Assembly: GCA_001723765.1 (NCBI GenBank)
Contig: MAYW01000002.1
Coordinates: forward strand, 1-64,000
Length of the DNA: 64,000 nt
Direction of reading: 5' to 3'
Source: Candidatus Scalindua rubra
GTDB lineage: Bacteria > Planctomycetota > Brocadiia > Brocadiales > Scalinduaceae
The notes under the pieces were generated by a model. It worked only from the letters and a program-made list of their open reading frames with translations, was not told the DNA's origin and made no database searches. Made by a program: the position numbers and the translations under genes. Positions 27,214 through 35,854 of the stretch are shown here, piece after piece (position 1 is the stretch's first letter; every line of letters begins with the position of its first letter).

Positions 27214-28590
27214 CTATTTTAAATTCAACTCCCTAATCTTTTGTTGCAAACTTTGTCTGTGCATACCAAGAGCTTCAGCAGCTTTGCTTATGTTTCCATC
27301 ATTCTCTTCTAATTTCTTACTTACAAAATCTCTTTCAAAGGCTTCCACAGCCATTCTTTTTGCATTTCTGAAAGACAGGTTATAGTCAATGTTAAAAAAC
27401 GGATTAATATATGTATTTGAGCTTCTAATTTCTTCGGGGAAATCAATAATCCCTAGAATTTCAGAATTAGCCATAACTACTGCACTTTCGATTACATTCT
27501 GCAATTCTCTAACATTACCAGGCCAGTTATAATTAGTAAAAATCTTTACTACTTCACCTGAGATAGATTTTACGTTCTTTTTGTGCTTTTCAGAAAAAAA
27601 CTGTATAAACTTATCGACTAATATTAAGATGTCTTCTTTGCGGTTTCTTAATGGTGGAAGTGAGACTTCAACAACTTTTAGCCTGTAATACAAATCTTCC
27701 CTAAACTTACCTTCTTTAATTTCTTTCAGCAAGTCTTTGTGAGTTGCACTTATCAGCCTAACATCAACATGAAGAGTATCAGTGCCTCCTAATCGTTCGA
27801 AACTCTGTTCTTGCAAGACTCGTAATACCTTTGATTGTGTATTTGGACTCATATCTCCAATTTCATCAAGAAATATAGTACCTTTATCTGCCAATTCAAA
27901 TTTGCCTAGACGTCTTTCTGTAGCACCAGTAAATGCGCCTTTCTCATGCCCAAATAATTCACTTTCAATTAATGTCTCTGGCAATGCTGCGCAATTCATT
28001 ATTATCATAGGGTTATTTTTACGAGAACTTCTTTTATGAATTTCTTTTGCTACTAACTCTTTTCCACTCCCGCTTTCACCTTGTATCAATACTGTCACAT
28101 CGGATGGCCCCACCTTTTCTATTTTATTAAATACACTTTTCATTGACGGACTTTCGCCCAATATTTCTCCCATTGATTCCAGTCTGTTGATTTCAGAACG
28201 CAACCTTGCATTTTCTTCCTCTAGTGCGAGTTTTTCGAGCGCATTTTTAGCGATTAATCTGAGTTCGTCGATTTCATATGGCTTAGCAATATAATCGTAA
28301 GCTCCCTTTTTCATGGCATCCACTGCCACTCTTTCAGACCCATAGGCAGTTACTATAACTACCATAGGAGGGTTGTTTAGGCGATTTACTTTCTCTAATA
28401 CCTCAATCCCATTAACCCGTGGCATATTGATATCAAGAAAAATCAGAGCGGGCTTTTTTGCCTTTATTACCTCAAGAGCGTCAATACTATCACTAGTTTC
28501 TATGACATTATGACCGTCTTTTTCTAAAGCCATTTTCATTCCAAACCTTGCACCCTTTTCATCATCTACTATTAATATTAATCTTTTCAT
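27214..28590 (-). CDS. NtrC-family sigma-54-dependent response regulator
   Basis: 458 residues with three parts. The receiver domain (1-120) has the phosphoacceptor Asp53 (LIFLDINMP). The AAA+ sigma-54 activation domain has Walker A GESGSGKE, the sigma-54-contacting loop GAFTGA and Walker B GTIFLDEIGDMS. The Fis-type helix-turn-helix ends in GNISKAAEALGMHRQSLQQK. All catalytic motifs are intact. It would activate sigma-54 promoters after phosphorylation by the histidine kinase encoded 18 bases upstream in the same direction. Target genes cannot be assigned from this window. Confidence 0.95.
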   Translation of the reverse strand: MKRLILIVDDEKGARFGMKMALEKDGHNVIETSDSIDALEVIKAKKPALIFLDINMPRVNGIEVLEKVNRLNNPPMVVIVTAYGSERVAVDAMKKGAYDYIAKPYEIDELRLIAKNALEKLALEEENARLRSEINRLESMGEILGESPSMKSVFNKIEKVGPSDVTVLIQGESGSGKELVAKEIHKRSSRKNNPMIIMNCAALPETLIESELFGHEKGAFTGATERRLGKFELADKGTIFLDEIGDMSPNTQSKVLRVLQEQSFERLGGTDTLHVDVRLISATHKDLLKEIKEGKFREDLYYRLKVVEVSLPPLRNRKEDILILVDKFIQFFSEKHKKNVKSISGEVVKIFTNYNWPGNVRELQNVIESAVVMANSEILGIIDFPEEIRSSNTYINPFFNIDYNLSFRNAKRMAVEAFERDFVSKKLEENDGNISKAAEALGMHRQSLQQKIRELNLK

Positions 28591-28608
28591 ATGATCAATC
28601 TTTAAATA

Positions 28609-30720
28609 CTAACTTGCCAAAATTCCCTCTGATGATGGAATATTAACTATAAATTTTGTAGTTGAATTAGCACTTTCTACGTGGATCATACCTCCCACTT
28701 CTTCCAGTTTCCTTTTAACAATAGTCAGTCCTAAACCAGTGCCTGTTTGTTTAGTTGTATAAAATGGTTCGAAAACTTTTTCTATATTTTCTCCGGAGAT
28801 ACCAGGTCCGGTATCTTCAAAAACAACTTTGATATAATCACTCTTTTGTTCATAGCTAATAGAGATTGTTAATCTTCCTCCATCTAACATTGCTTGTATA
28901 GCATTATGAATGATATTAAAAAAAACTTCCTTTAATGACCCCTCATCTGCAGTAATGACAGGTAAGTTATCTGAATCATCTAAGTGTATGACAATATTAT
29001 TCATTTTTGCTTCATGTCTCAAAACGACTAGTACCTTATTTATTACTTCTTTAATCTTAACATCGATTTTATTATCTCCCTGAGGTTTAGCAAATACCAA
29101 AAGTTGATTTACTACTTTTGTCAAACGGTCTATTTCCTCAATAATTATTGAGAGGCTTTTCTGCGTTTTTGTTTCATCTTTAAAGTCTTCTCTCAAGACT
29201 TGAACAATGGCTTTGATTGAACTCAAGGGGTTTTTTACTTCATGAGCGACACTGGTAGATAATCTACCGAGGCTAGACAAATTTTCGTTTTCAAACATTT
29301 TCCTTTCTAGCTGTAGTTTTTCCTGAATCAGCTCAGCCTTTGCCATTGCTGAACTTATTTGATTTGCAATGATCATCAACTGTTCGAGATTATCGGCTGG
29401 TAAACGTAATCCCCTTCTGGACTTACCAAGAGTTAGTAAACCTATTAATTTTCTATCCTTAAAAATAGGAAAAATGAAGAATACCTCTAATCGTTTCATC
29501 TCATTTATTATAGATACATCTGTAATTTCATGTCTGTCTAGTACTGCAATCTCGCCTTTGCCAAAATATTTAATTATATTTAAGATGTCATCTTTGGCTA
29601 TAAAGTTATCCTTCCCATATCCGGTAACTTGTGTTCTTCCACCTTTGAATAGAATTAGGTTAACATTTTTAATTGCAGTTGCTTTTTTGATTGATTCTAC
29701 AACATTTTCCAGCAGAAGTGACAGATCAATCAACAAGTCTGTGCTAATCTGATGACTTAAATCGTTTAAAAGATATTCACTATCAGCAATCCTCTTAAAG
29801 AGTAATCTTCTCATTAAACCTTGAACCTTTTCTTTTATTTTTGGAAACCAGTATACCAGTGCTATAACAAATACTGCTTCTATCACCTTCGCATTAATTG
29901 AATAATTAAGTTCAAGATATTTACTTAATTGTCTTATTCCAAAATAATAAAGACATATAACTAGCAGTGCCAGGAATGAATAAAACACACTTCGCCTAAG
30001 AACAAATTCCATATAATTGTAACGATAGACATAATAAGAGAATATGATACTTGGGAAGATGGAAGAAAGCATAGTAGCAAGGACCATATAATCGCCAATA
30101 TATGAGATGGTTCTTCCTTCAAGAAGGATTGTAAATGTAACCAGGATTGTGATAAAAATAAGAATCCAGAAAATAGAAAAGTGAAATTTTCGCTCTTCCA
30201 CTTCTCCCACCTTGGAAGAAAGTATGCGGGAGATAACAGCAGAGGTAAATATAGAAAATAATAGCCATATGATAAAAGGTTTTACAAAGGGCGATACACT
30301 CATTAAGATATGAGTCTCTTCAAAAAATATTATTCTACTAGCTATAAACGAAAGCGGAATGACAGGAAGGTAAATTATGGTAACCATGGTTAGTCTTATT
30401 TTCTTCTTGATATTCCAGCCACTTTCTAAGAGGAATAATATCGCAGTATGTAGAAGTAGACTTGGCATTACACCCATTCCCATATGTGCAACAGTTTTTG
30501 ATATTTGGTTAATAATAAGAATATTTTTTCCAAAAAGCATTACACTGAAAAACGAAATGGCATTGCCATAATGCCACATTGCCACACTAATTACGAGGAA
30601 TAAGAATACAAGTTCACTTCCTTTTTTGTTTTTCCTCTGGATTATGAGAATTGAAAGTACTGTATGAAGGATTGAACCAAGAATGAAGCCTATTAATGCT
30701 ACTATTTCGTTTAGTGCCAT
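28609..30720 (-). CDS. Membrane-bound sensor histidine kinase (GAF, HisKA, HATPase)
   Basis: 703 residues. The N-terminal 280 residues contain about eight hydrophobic segments, so the sensor is multi-pass in the inner membrane. A GAF-like domain follows (about 325-460), then HisKA with the phosphorylated His in SVAHEVKNPLSSI, and the ATPase with an N box (IIHNAIQAML), G1 (DTGPGISGENI) and G2 (TGTGLGLTIV). It pairs with the NtrC-type regulator immediately downstream. The layout resembles PrsK-type kinases of exopolysaccharide systems, but that identity is not secure. Confidence 0.92.
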   Translation of the reverse strand: MALNEIVALIGFILGSILHTVLSILIIQRKNKKGSELVFLFLVISVAMWHYGNAISFFSVMLFGKNILIINQISKTVAHMGMGVMPSLLLHTAILFLLESGWNIKKKIRLTMVTIIYLPVIPLSFIASRIIFFEETHILMSVSPFVKPFIIWLLFSIFTSAVISRILSSKVGEVEERKFHFSIFWILIFITILVTFTILLEGRTISYIGDYMVLATMLSSIFPSIIFSYYVYRYNYMEFVLRRSVFYSFLALLVICLYYFGIRQLSKYLELNYSINAKVIEAVFVIALVYWFPKIKEKVQGLMRRLLFKRIADSEYLLNDLSHQISTDLLIDLSLLLENVVESIKKATAIKNVNLILFKGGRTQVTGYGKDNFIAKDDILNIIKYFGKGEIAVLDRHEITDVSIINEMKRLEVFFIFPIFKDRKLIGLLTLGKSRRGLRLPADNLEQLMIIANQISSAMAKAELIQEKLQLERKMFENENLSSLGRLSTSVAHEVKNPLSSIKAIVQVLREDFKDETKTQKSLSIIIEEIDRLTKVVNQLLVFAKPQGDNKIDVKIKEVINKVLVVLRHEAKMNNIVIHLDDSDNLPVITADEGSLKEVFFNIIHNAIQAMLDGGRLTISISYEQKSDYIKVVFEDTGPGISGENIEKVFEPFYTTKQTGTGLGLTIVKRKLEEVGGMIHVESANSTTKFIVNIPSSEGILAS

Positions 30721-30956
30721 GATTTAAAAAGGTAAATTATGTTACAAATATATGAGCTATTAACAAATAACGTAAAGAATATATGGATAAAATAACAAGT
30801 TAAAATCTTTCAGGAATTATGAAAGACAACTTATATTATTATTAACTAAATAGTCTGTCAATAATAAAAAGACACATATTTGTATAGAGTTTTTTGTGTG
30901 AATCAAACGCTCACAACCATTTTAGAGCACCATGAATTATGAAAATGTATCTTTTC

Positions 30957-31053
30957 TAGATTCCCTGTCTGTTGGACAAGTAGGCTGAAACCACGGGAAT
31001 GACAGAGAATACAACACATTGTCATTCGACCCTGATCGGGAATCTATTTTTGT
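30957..31053. repeat. Dispersed GATTCCC / GGGAATGACA repeat, third copy
   Basis: Begins CTAGATTCCCTGTCTGTTGG, contains CGGGAATGACAGAG and TTGTCATTCGACC, and ends GATCGGGAATCTATTTTTG. It closely matches 15879-15993 and, more loosely, 8508-8586. It touches the stop of the radical SAM gene at 31055. The remaining bases between 30721 and 30956 show no gene. Confidence 0.55.
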
Positions 31054-31054
31054 A

Positions 31055-32077
31055 TCAAAGATATAGATAATCATTTACTTTACAAATATGGCAAACTGTT
31101 TTTATATTATTTTTAAGACCGAGAATTTCCTTTCGTGCTGATGCATATTTTTCGTTGTTCCATATGTTTTTAAATGATTCTTCCTTAATATTACCAAAAG
31201 AATATGTTTCATTGTATACGGCGCAACATGGTAAAATACAACCATCCCAGTTGATAACGGTTTCAGCCCATAATAGATCGCAATTAAATCTGTTCTTCGG
31301 CTTCTTTTCTGTCATATTAAATATGTTATATTCTGGGTTGCCAGGTATCCATTTTGAATCGCGTTCAATAGATTTTTCGGAGGTTTCAAATATCTCTTTG
31401 CCCATATCGGTACGCATCTTATTTATGACTAGCTTTATACCTATGTCCTTTGCCATTGCCTTAGCTTTTTCAATTTCATGTTCATTATGTTTAAAGACAT
31501 GAAATAACCAAATTATCTCAGTGTAATGATTATTTAATTGCTTCTTTTTTTTTAGTAAAAGTTTCATATTTGATATTACTTTGTTAAAATCTCCATCAAT
31601 ATGATAGGTTGAATAAGTTGAGCTGCTTGCCCCATCACAAGAAATGTATATTTTTTGCAAATTGGCTTTGATTAAAGCTTTCGCTAGAGTGTCTTCAATA
31701 GGCAGGCTGAGATTTGTGCTGATTTTCACGGCTATTTTACTTTTATCGGCATATTCTACCATTTTTACAAGTTCTTTATTAAGGAGTGGTTCTCCCCAAT
31801 TGTATAGTCTGATTAAAAGTATATTTTTGCCTATTTCATCTATAAATCTTTTAAAATCTGAGAAGGAAAGTAAACCTTTTTTGGCAGAATCATCTTTTTG
31901 GCCAGTGGGGCAAAGTGGACAACGGAGGTTACATATATTTCCTGATTCTATGGTAATCCTGGCTGGGTAATAATAAAGTCGTATAGAACCAGTTGCAAAC
32001 TGAATTTTACCCATAAAAAGGTTGTATAATTTTCTTATACTGAAAACACGAAAATGCTTCCATAATTTTTTTAACAT
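31055..32077 (-). CDS. Radical SAM/SPASM-domain protein
   Basis: 340 residues. The radical SAM 4Fe-4S motif CNLRCPLC lies near residue 50 in ESGNICNLRCPLCPTG. A C-terminal SPASM-like region supplies extra Cys for auxiliary clusters: INWDGCILPCCAVYNETYSF, then a final CHIC. Proteins of this shape modify peptides or sugars (for example in glycan or cofactor biosynthesis). The neighbours are a carbamoyltransferase and a methyltransferase relic on the opposite strand, suggesting a secondary-metabolite or sugar-decoration cluster. The substrate is unknown. Confidence 0.85.
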   Translation of the reverse strand: MLKKLWKHFRVFSIRKLYNLFMGKIQFATGSIRLYYYPARITIESGNICNLRCPLCPTGQKDDSAKKGLLSFSDFKRFIDEIGKNILLIRLYNWGEPLLNKELVKMVEYADKSKIAVKISTNLSLPIEDTLAKALIKANLQKIYISCDGASSSTYSTYHIDGDFNKVISNMKLLLKKKKQLNNHYTEIIWLFHVFKHNEHEIEKAKAMAKDIGIKLVINKMRTDMGKEIFETSEKSIERDSKWIPGNPEYNIFNMTEKKPKNRFNCDLLWAETVINWDGCILPCCAVYNETYSFGNIKEESFKNIWNNEKYASARKEILGLKNNIKTVCHICKVNDYLYL

Positions 32078-32285
32078 TTTATCTCAAATTACGCGTAATC
32101 CTATTATGCGTAATTTATTACATGCCTGTTTATGGTTTTCTTTCTATTTAAATATTTGGCGTGTGACCAAATGTCACCAGATTTGATGTGTTTTTATAAT
32201 TATATTAAAAACCATCTTTAATATCAAACTAATCGTTGTGATGAGTGACAAGGTTTTTAGAAATTTACCAACTTAAAGAATAATA

Positions 32286-32615
32286 ATGCCAAACACACAA
32301 TTTAAGATAAAACAAAAACTAGAATACATTCCTTGCTATTTGTGTGGCAATGATACATATGAGATTGTCTTGACTAGTCATAGCATAAATACATCCATCC
32401 ATCATATTTTTGAACCACTAAATACACTAAAGGAGATAAGAAGAATATTAAAACTCAGCTTGCATAATCTCAGATATGGAAAGTACAGATTTATTTCTAA
32501 GTTATCGCGTTTCAAAATGCTAATGAAAATGCTTAATTTTATTCTAGCAATGTTTGGGCCTTGCGATATTATAGTAATCCACTCACGGAAGAAAACATCC
32601 AATTACACAAATTAA
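32286..32615 (+). pseudogene. Internally deleted class I SAM methyltransferase
   Basis: 109 codons. The N-terminus YIPCYLCGNDTYEIVLTS matches the zinc-binding beginning of sugar or lipid class I methyltransferases. The middle HHIFEPLNTLKEIRRILKLS matches the HVFEPLKTLxEIxRILKPGG motif that normally lies about 100 residues later, and the end matches a family C-terminus. The SAM-binding D/E-x-G-x-G-x-G region between them is absent. It is therefore a shrunken relic of a gene of about 250-300 codons. It lies 27 bases upstream of the carbamoyltransferase, suggesting an original pair. Confidence 0.6.
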
Positions 32616-32642
32616 GAAAACAATATACATGGAAAGTAATAA

Positions 32643-34217
32643 ATGATAATTCTGGGAATAACCCACCCTATTTCATGGAATAACGGTGCATGTATCCTTG
32701 TTGATGGTGAATTGATCGCTATGGTGGAGGAGGAAAGGTTTAATAGATTTAAACACTCGCCAAGAGTATCAGCTGACAGATCGATAGAATTTTGTCTTAA
32801 AAGAGCTGGAGTAACACTGGATGATGTAGATTATATTGCTATAGGATGGGAATCCTCGAAAAATCAGAAAAAGAAGAAAAGATTTGCATGGGATTTTTTG
32901 CTAAGACAGCTACCGTTCAGACATGAGGAAGATAAGATGATGTTTGTAAATCATCATAAGGCTCATGCATTAAGTTCATATTATGTCTCGGGATTTGATT
33001 ATTCGAATATCATTTCTCTTGATGGTTATGGGGGCAGCGAAGCCGGCATCCTGGCGATTGGAGAAGGTGATGAATTCAGAGTGGTCAAGTCAATACCTAA
33101 CAGAAATAGCTGGGGACACCTGTACAGTGAAATCACAAGGATGTTGGGTTTCAAATCTCATAGTGATGAAGGAAAAGTCATGGGTCTTGCGGCCTATGGA
33201 CAACCGGTTGAAAATGAATTTAAATTTATCGACTGGGATGATGACATACCGGTTATAGATAAGAAAGGTTTTAAGAAATATCTTTCTGGCATCACTCCAA
33301 GGAAAAGAGGGGAAGAGTTAAATCAGTATCATAAAGACTTAGCTGCCACTGTGCAACACACACTTGAGAAAGCAGCGCTACAGATGAGTTCCTATCTCTA
33401 TAGTATTACAGGTTATAAGAATCTATGTATGTCAGGTGGATGTGCCTTAAACTGCTCAATGAATGGCGTACTATTAAGGTCAGACCATGTTGACAATATA
33501 TTTATTCAACCCGCTGCTCATGATATTGGTACGGCATTAGGGGCTGCCGTAAGTGTCTATAAAGATGTTGTGGGGCACAGACCTGATATTGTTCTAGAAC
33601 ATCCCTATTTCGGCCCTGATTACACCAATGAAGAAGTTGAATCCGAATTAAAGAGATTTAAACTTAATAATTATAAACGTTGTAACGATATAGCTAAAAA
33701 AGTTGCCACATTGATTGCAGAGAATAAGACTATAGGTTGGTTTCAGGGAAGGATGGAATTTGGCCCAAGGGCGCTTGGAGGTAGAAGCATACTCGCAAAT
33801 CCTAAAAATGAGGGGATGAAGGATATAGTAAACAAAAGCATAAAAGGAAGAGAACCCTGGAGACCATTCGCACCATCATTTATAGAAAATGATTATCACG
33901 ACTATGTGAAGAAACCTTACGGTTCCCCATTTATGATAATTGCGTTTCAGGGTGTTGAGGATAAAATTCCTGATATAGTGTCAGCTTCACATGTAGATAA
34001 TACAATAAGAGTACAAACAGTTAAAAAAGAAATATTTCCGAGGTATTGGGAATTAATCAATGAATTCAGAAAGATAACGGGAGTACCGGCTGTTCTCAAT
34101 ACCAGTTTTAACGTAGCAGGTCAGCCTATTGTTTGCTCACCCCGTGATGCGATAATGACTTTTTATGGTTGTGGTCTTGATTATCTGGCGATAGAAGATT
34201 ATCTGGTGTGGAAGTGA
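32643..34217 (+). CDS. Carbamoyltransferase, NodU/CmcH family
   Basis: 524 residues, full length for this family. The N-terminal Kae1/YrdC-like half shows ILGITHPISWNNGACILVDG, then the metal-binding HHKAHALSSYY near residue 105, SLDGYGG and MSGGCALNCSMNG. The C-terminal half has GPRALGGRSILANP and ends in EDYLVWK. Members carbamoylate hydroxyl groups of sugars or antibiotics using carbamoyl phosphate and ATP. Its last 190 bases and the following roughly 95 bases are duplicated at 39948-40237, and the final 21 bases recur at 40905-40925. Confidence 0.93.
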   Translation: MIILGITHPISWNNGACILVDGELIAMVEEERFNRFKHSPRVSADRSIEFCLKRAGVTLDDVDYIAIGWESSKNQKKKKRFAWDFLLRQLPFRHEEDKMMFVNHHKAHALSSYYVSGFDYSNIISLDGYGGSEAGILAIGEGDEFRVVKSIPNRNSWGHLYSEITRMLGFKSHSDEGKVMGLAAYGQPVENEFKFIDWDDDIPVIDKKGFKKYLSGITPRKRGEELNQYHKDLAATVQHTLEKAALQMSSYLYSITGYKNLCMSGGCALNCSMNGVLLRSDHVDNIFIQPAAHDIGTALGAAVSVYKDVVGHRPDIVLEHPYFGPDYTNEEVESELKRFKLNNYKRCNDIAKKVATLIAENKTIGWFQGRMEFGPRALGGRSILANPKNEGMKDIVNKSIKGREPWRPFAPSFIENDYHDYVKKPYGSPFMIIAFQGVEDKIPDIVSASHVDNTIRVQTVKKEIFPRYWELINEFRKITGVPAVLNTSFNVAGQPIVCSPRDAIMTFYGCGLDYLAIEDYLVWK

Positions 34218-34310
34218 TTAAAGCGTTACTTGATACTCGATCCCGGATGCTTGATTTTCATAATAATCTACCAACATCAAAACACGGAAAATTCAATAGT
34301 TAATTTCCAT
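34027..34310 (+). repeat. Direct repeat A: 3' end of carbamoyltransferase plus downstream flank
   Basis: From AAAGAAATATTTCCGAGG through the gene's stop and on to TTTCCAT, this segment is nearly identical to 39948-40237, apart from a few substitutions and short indels. Upstream of it similarity to the second copy falls off quickly, so the boundary is fairly sharp. It forms the left edge of the block that contains the cassette-like genes, the IS and the second radical SAM gene. Confidence 0.8.
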
Positions 34311-34343
34311 TTATTCTAACTGTTATATTTCGAAATAATTGAA

Positions 34344-35105
34344 ATGGCAAATAATTACATTCACATCCCTTTTAAAGAAAAAAATAAACCTATATTTAGA
34401 ATCATCAGCATTTCTCGACTTCTTGAGATGTTTGATTTAAAGAAAAATACGCTTTTAAAGCCCAAATTATGGGATGACCCATTTGAAAATTTTGTATGTA
34501 AATCTACTTTCCAGTCAGAAAATGGGAAAACCTTTAAATTTCCTTTCCGCAATAGATCTTATGGTCAGTGTTGGACACTAAAAAATGAAAGTGATGCGAT
34601 GTGGCGAATATATGCTCCAAATAAGGATGGAGCAAAAATTGAAACAACAATTAAGACACTTTTTGACAGTCTACGGAATGAGAATCAAAGTAATTACCCT
34701 CGATCATCATGTTTTATCGGGAAAGTAAAATATTATAAACAGGAAGAATTGCAAAAACTTATTGTAAACCCTGATAGAGTTTTTGAATTGATGAAGGGTG
34801 AGAATAGTCCTAGTGAGGGTCATGCAAAAACTCTATTACTGAAACGAAAAGAATTTAATCATGAAGAAGAAGTAAGGTTGTTATATTTATACCATCGAGA
34901 TGATGGCGACGATATCTATCAATATCCATGTGATCCATTTAAATTAGTTACGAGTATTACCTTAGACCCAAGAATGGATCCTCGGGTTTATGAAGTTTAC
35001 AAAACGTTTTTTACAAGAATTGAATATGAGGGGAATGTTGATCAATCAAAGTTGTATAGTATTCCTCAACTTACAGTTGCTTATAAATCTCCCGACTTCA
35101 AATAG
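34344..35105 (+). CDS. DUF2971-domain protein, cassette-like
   Basis: 253 residues with the DUF2971 signature: LLKPKLWDDPFENFV near the N-terminus, then SYGQCWTLKNESDAMWRIYA and a later FNHEEEVRLLY. The biochemical role of this family is not established; members are frequent in mobile and defence-related DNA. The gene is followed within 25 bases by an attC-like site, so it reads as a gene cassette in the sense expected for integrons. It starts about 125 bases after the carbamoyltransferase stop, just beyond repeat A. No signal peptide is seen. Confidence 0.75.
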   Translation: MANNYIHIPFKEKNKPIFRIISISRLLEMFDLKKNTLLKPKLWDDPFENFVCKSTFQSENGKTFKFPFRNRSYGQCWTLKNESDAMWRIYAPNKDGAKIETTIKTLFDSLRNENQSNYPRSSCFIGKVKYYKQEELQKLIVNPDRVFELMKGENSPSEGHAKTLLLKRKEFNHEEEVRLLYLYHRDDGDDIYQYPCDPFKLVTSITLDPRMDPRVYEVYKTFFTRIEYEGNVDQSKLYSIPQLTVAYKSPDFK

Positions 35106-35124
35106 CCTATAGAAAAAATTAAAA

Positions 35125-35211
35125 TATAACAAATGCGTTAACCTGACAGCGAGTCTGCCGTGGCCTTACGATATTTTACCTTGGTACTGCAGGTTACGCG
35201 TGGCGATATGC
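35125..35211 (+). other. Integron attC-like site after the DUF2971 cassette
   Basis: The 87-bp stretch starts TATAAC and ends GGCGATATGC, one base from the usual GGCGTTATGC. The arms GCGTTAACCTG (35135-35145) and CAGGTTACGC (35190-35199) pair with one unpaired base, as attC extrahelical bases require, and are joined by a variable centre. It sits between two plus-strand genes, with the ribosome site of the next one (AAAGGAGG) directly after it. Confidence 0.6.
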
Positions 35212-35224
35212 AAAGGAGGAGACA

Positions 35225-35719
35225 ATGAAGACTTCATTTGTCTTAATAATAGCTGCATTATTATTGACAAGTTGCGCTACTGCCTATCAAAAGCGTGGCT
35301 TGACCGGAGGTTTTTCTGAAACTCAGTTAGGCGAAAATATATTTCAAATATCATTTAAGGGGAATGCCTACACTAGCCATGAACGTGCTTTGGATTTCAA
35401 TTTTTTGCGGTCAGCTGAAATCACTTTGGAAAATGGATTCAGGTATTTCGTTATTGTAGATTCTGAGAAATATTCAAAGACAGGTACATATACAACACCC
35501 ACTACTTACCACACAACGGGTAACGCATACGCTTATGGCAACTATGGACATGGTAGTGCCACAACCACAACAACTGGAGGACAAACGTATTCCTTTTCTA
35601 AACCAAGAACAACCAACACAATTGTCTGCTTTAAAGATAAACCGGAAATTGGTGCATTGGTTTACGATGCAACTTTTATAGTTAGATCAATCAAAGAAAA
35701 GTACGACATTAAAAATTAA
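35225..35719 (+). CDS. Small lipoprotein, cassette-like
   Basis: 164 residues. Signal peptide type II: after MKTS a hydrophobic stretch ends in the lipobox LTSC, so Cys17 would be lipidated and the protein anchored to a membrane. The mature part has a Gly/Thr/Tyr-rich segment (about 95-125). It resembles a widespread uncharacterised lipoprotein family (CC0125/CC1285-like) often carried in integron cassettes. The start is set by AAAGGAGG six bases upstream. It is flanked by attC-like sequence on both sides. Function unknown. Confidence 0.75.
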   Translation: MKTSFVLIIAALLLTSCATAYQKRGLTGGFSETQLGENIFQISFKGNAYTSHERALDFNFLRSAEITLENGFRYFVIVDSEKYSKTGTYTTPTTYHTTGNAYAYGNYGHGSATTTTTGGQTYSFSKPRTTNTIVCFKDKPEIGALVYDATFIVRSIKEKYDIKN

Positions 35720-35723
35720 TACA

Positions 35724-35771
35724 TAACAAATCGCTGGAGAATTGACGGGAAAATGCTAGTGCGTTTCCCGT
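35724..35771 (+). other. Truncated attC-like site after the lipoprotein cassette
   Basis: It starts TAACAAATCGCTGGAG and carries ACGGGAAA (35745-35752) with its complement TTTCCCGT (35764-35771), like the inner arms of an attC hairpin. The right-hand GTTRRRY end is not present; the sequence runs instead into the flank of the IS. This suggests a cassette boundary cut by later insertion. Confidence 0.4.
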
Positions 35772-35854
35772 GTCGCAAAAGATAAAGGAGGAAATAGGGT
35801 CAGGTCTTGCAATATTACATTTTAGTTAATAAAATTGTTCTATTAATTGCCTAT

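Noticed and set aside
28609-30720. Assignment of the kinase/regulator pair as PrsK/PrsR of a PEP-CTERM exosortase system
   Set aside because: The general layout fits, but no exosortase, PEP-CTERM protein or EPS polymerase is in the window, and the regulator's receiver start differs from the PrsR pattern I know.
35791-35815. AGGGTCAGGTCTTGCAATATT as the end of a separate transposon
   Set aside because: The text resembles flanks seen near small transposases, but no second end or transposase is nearby, so it is left as an unassigned remnant beside the IS.
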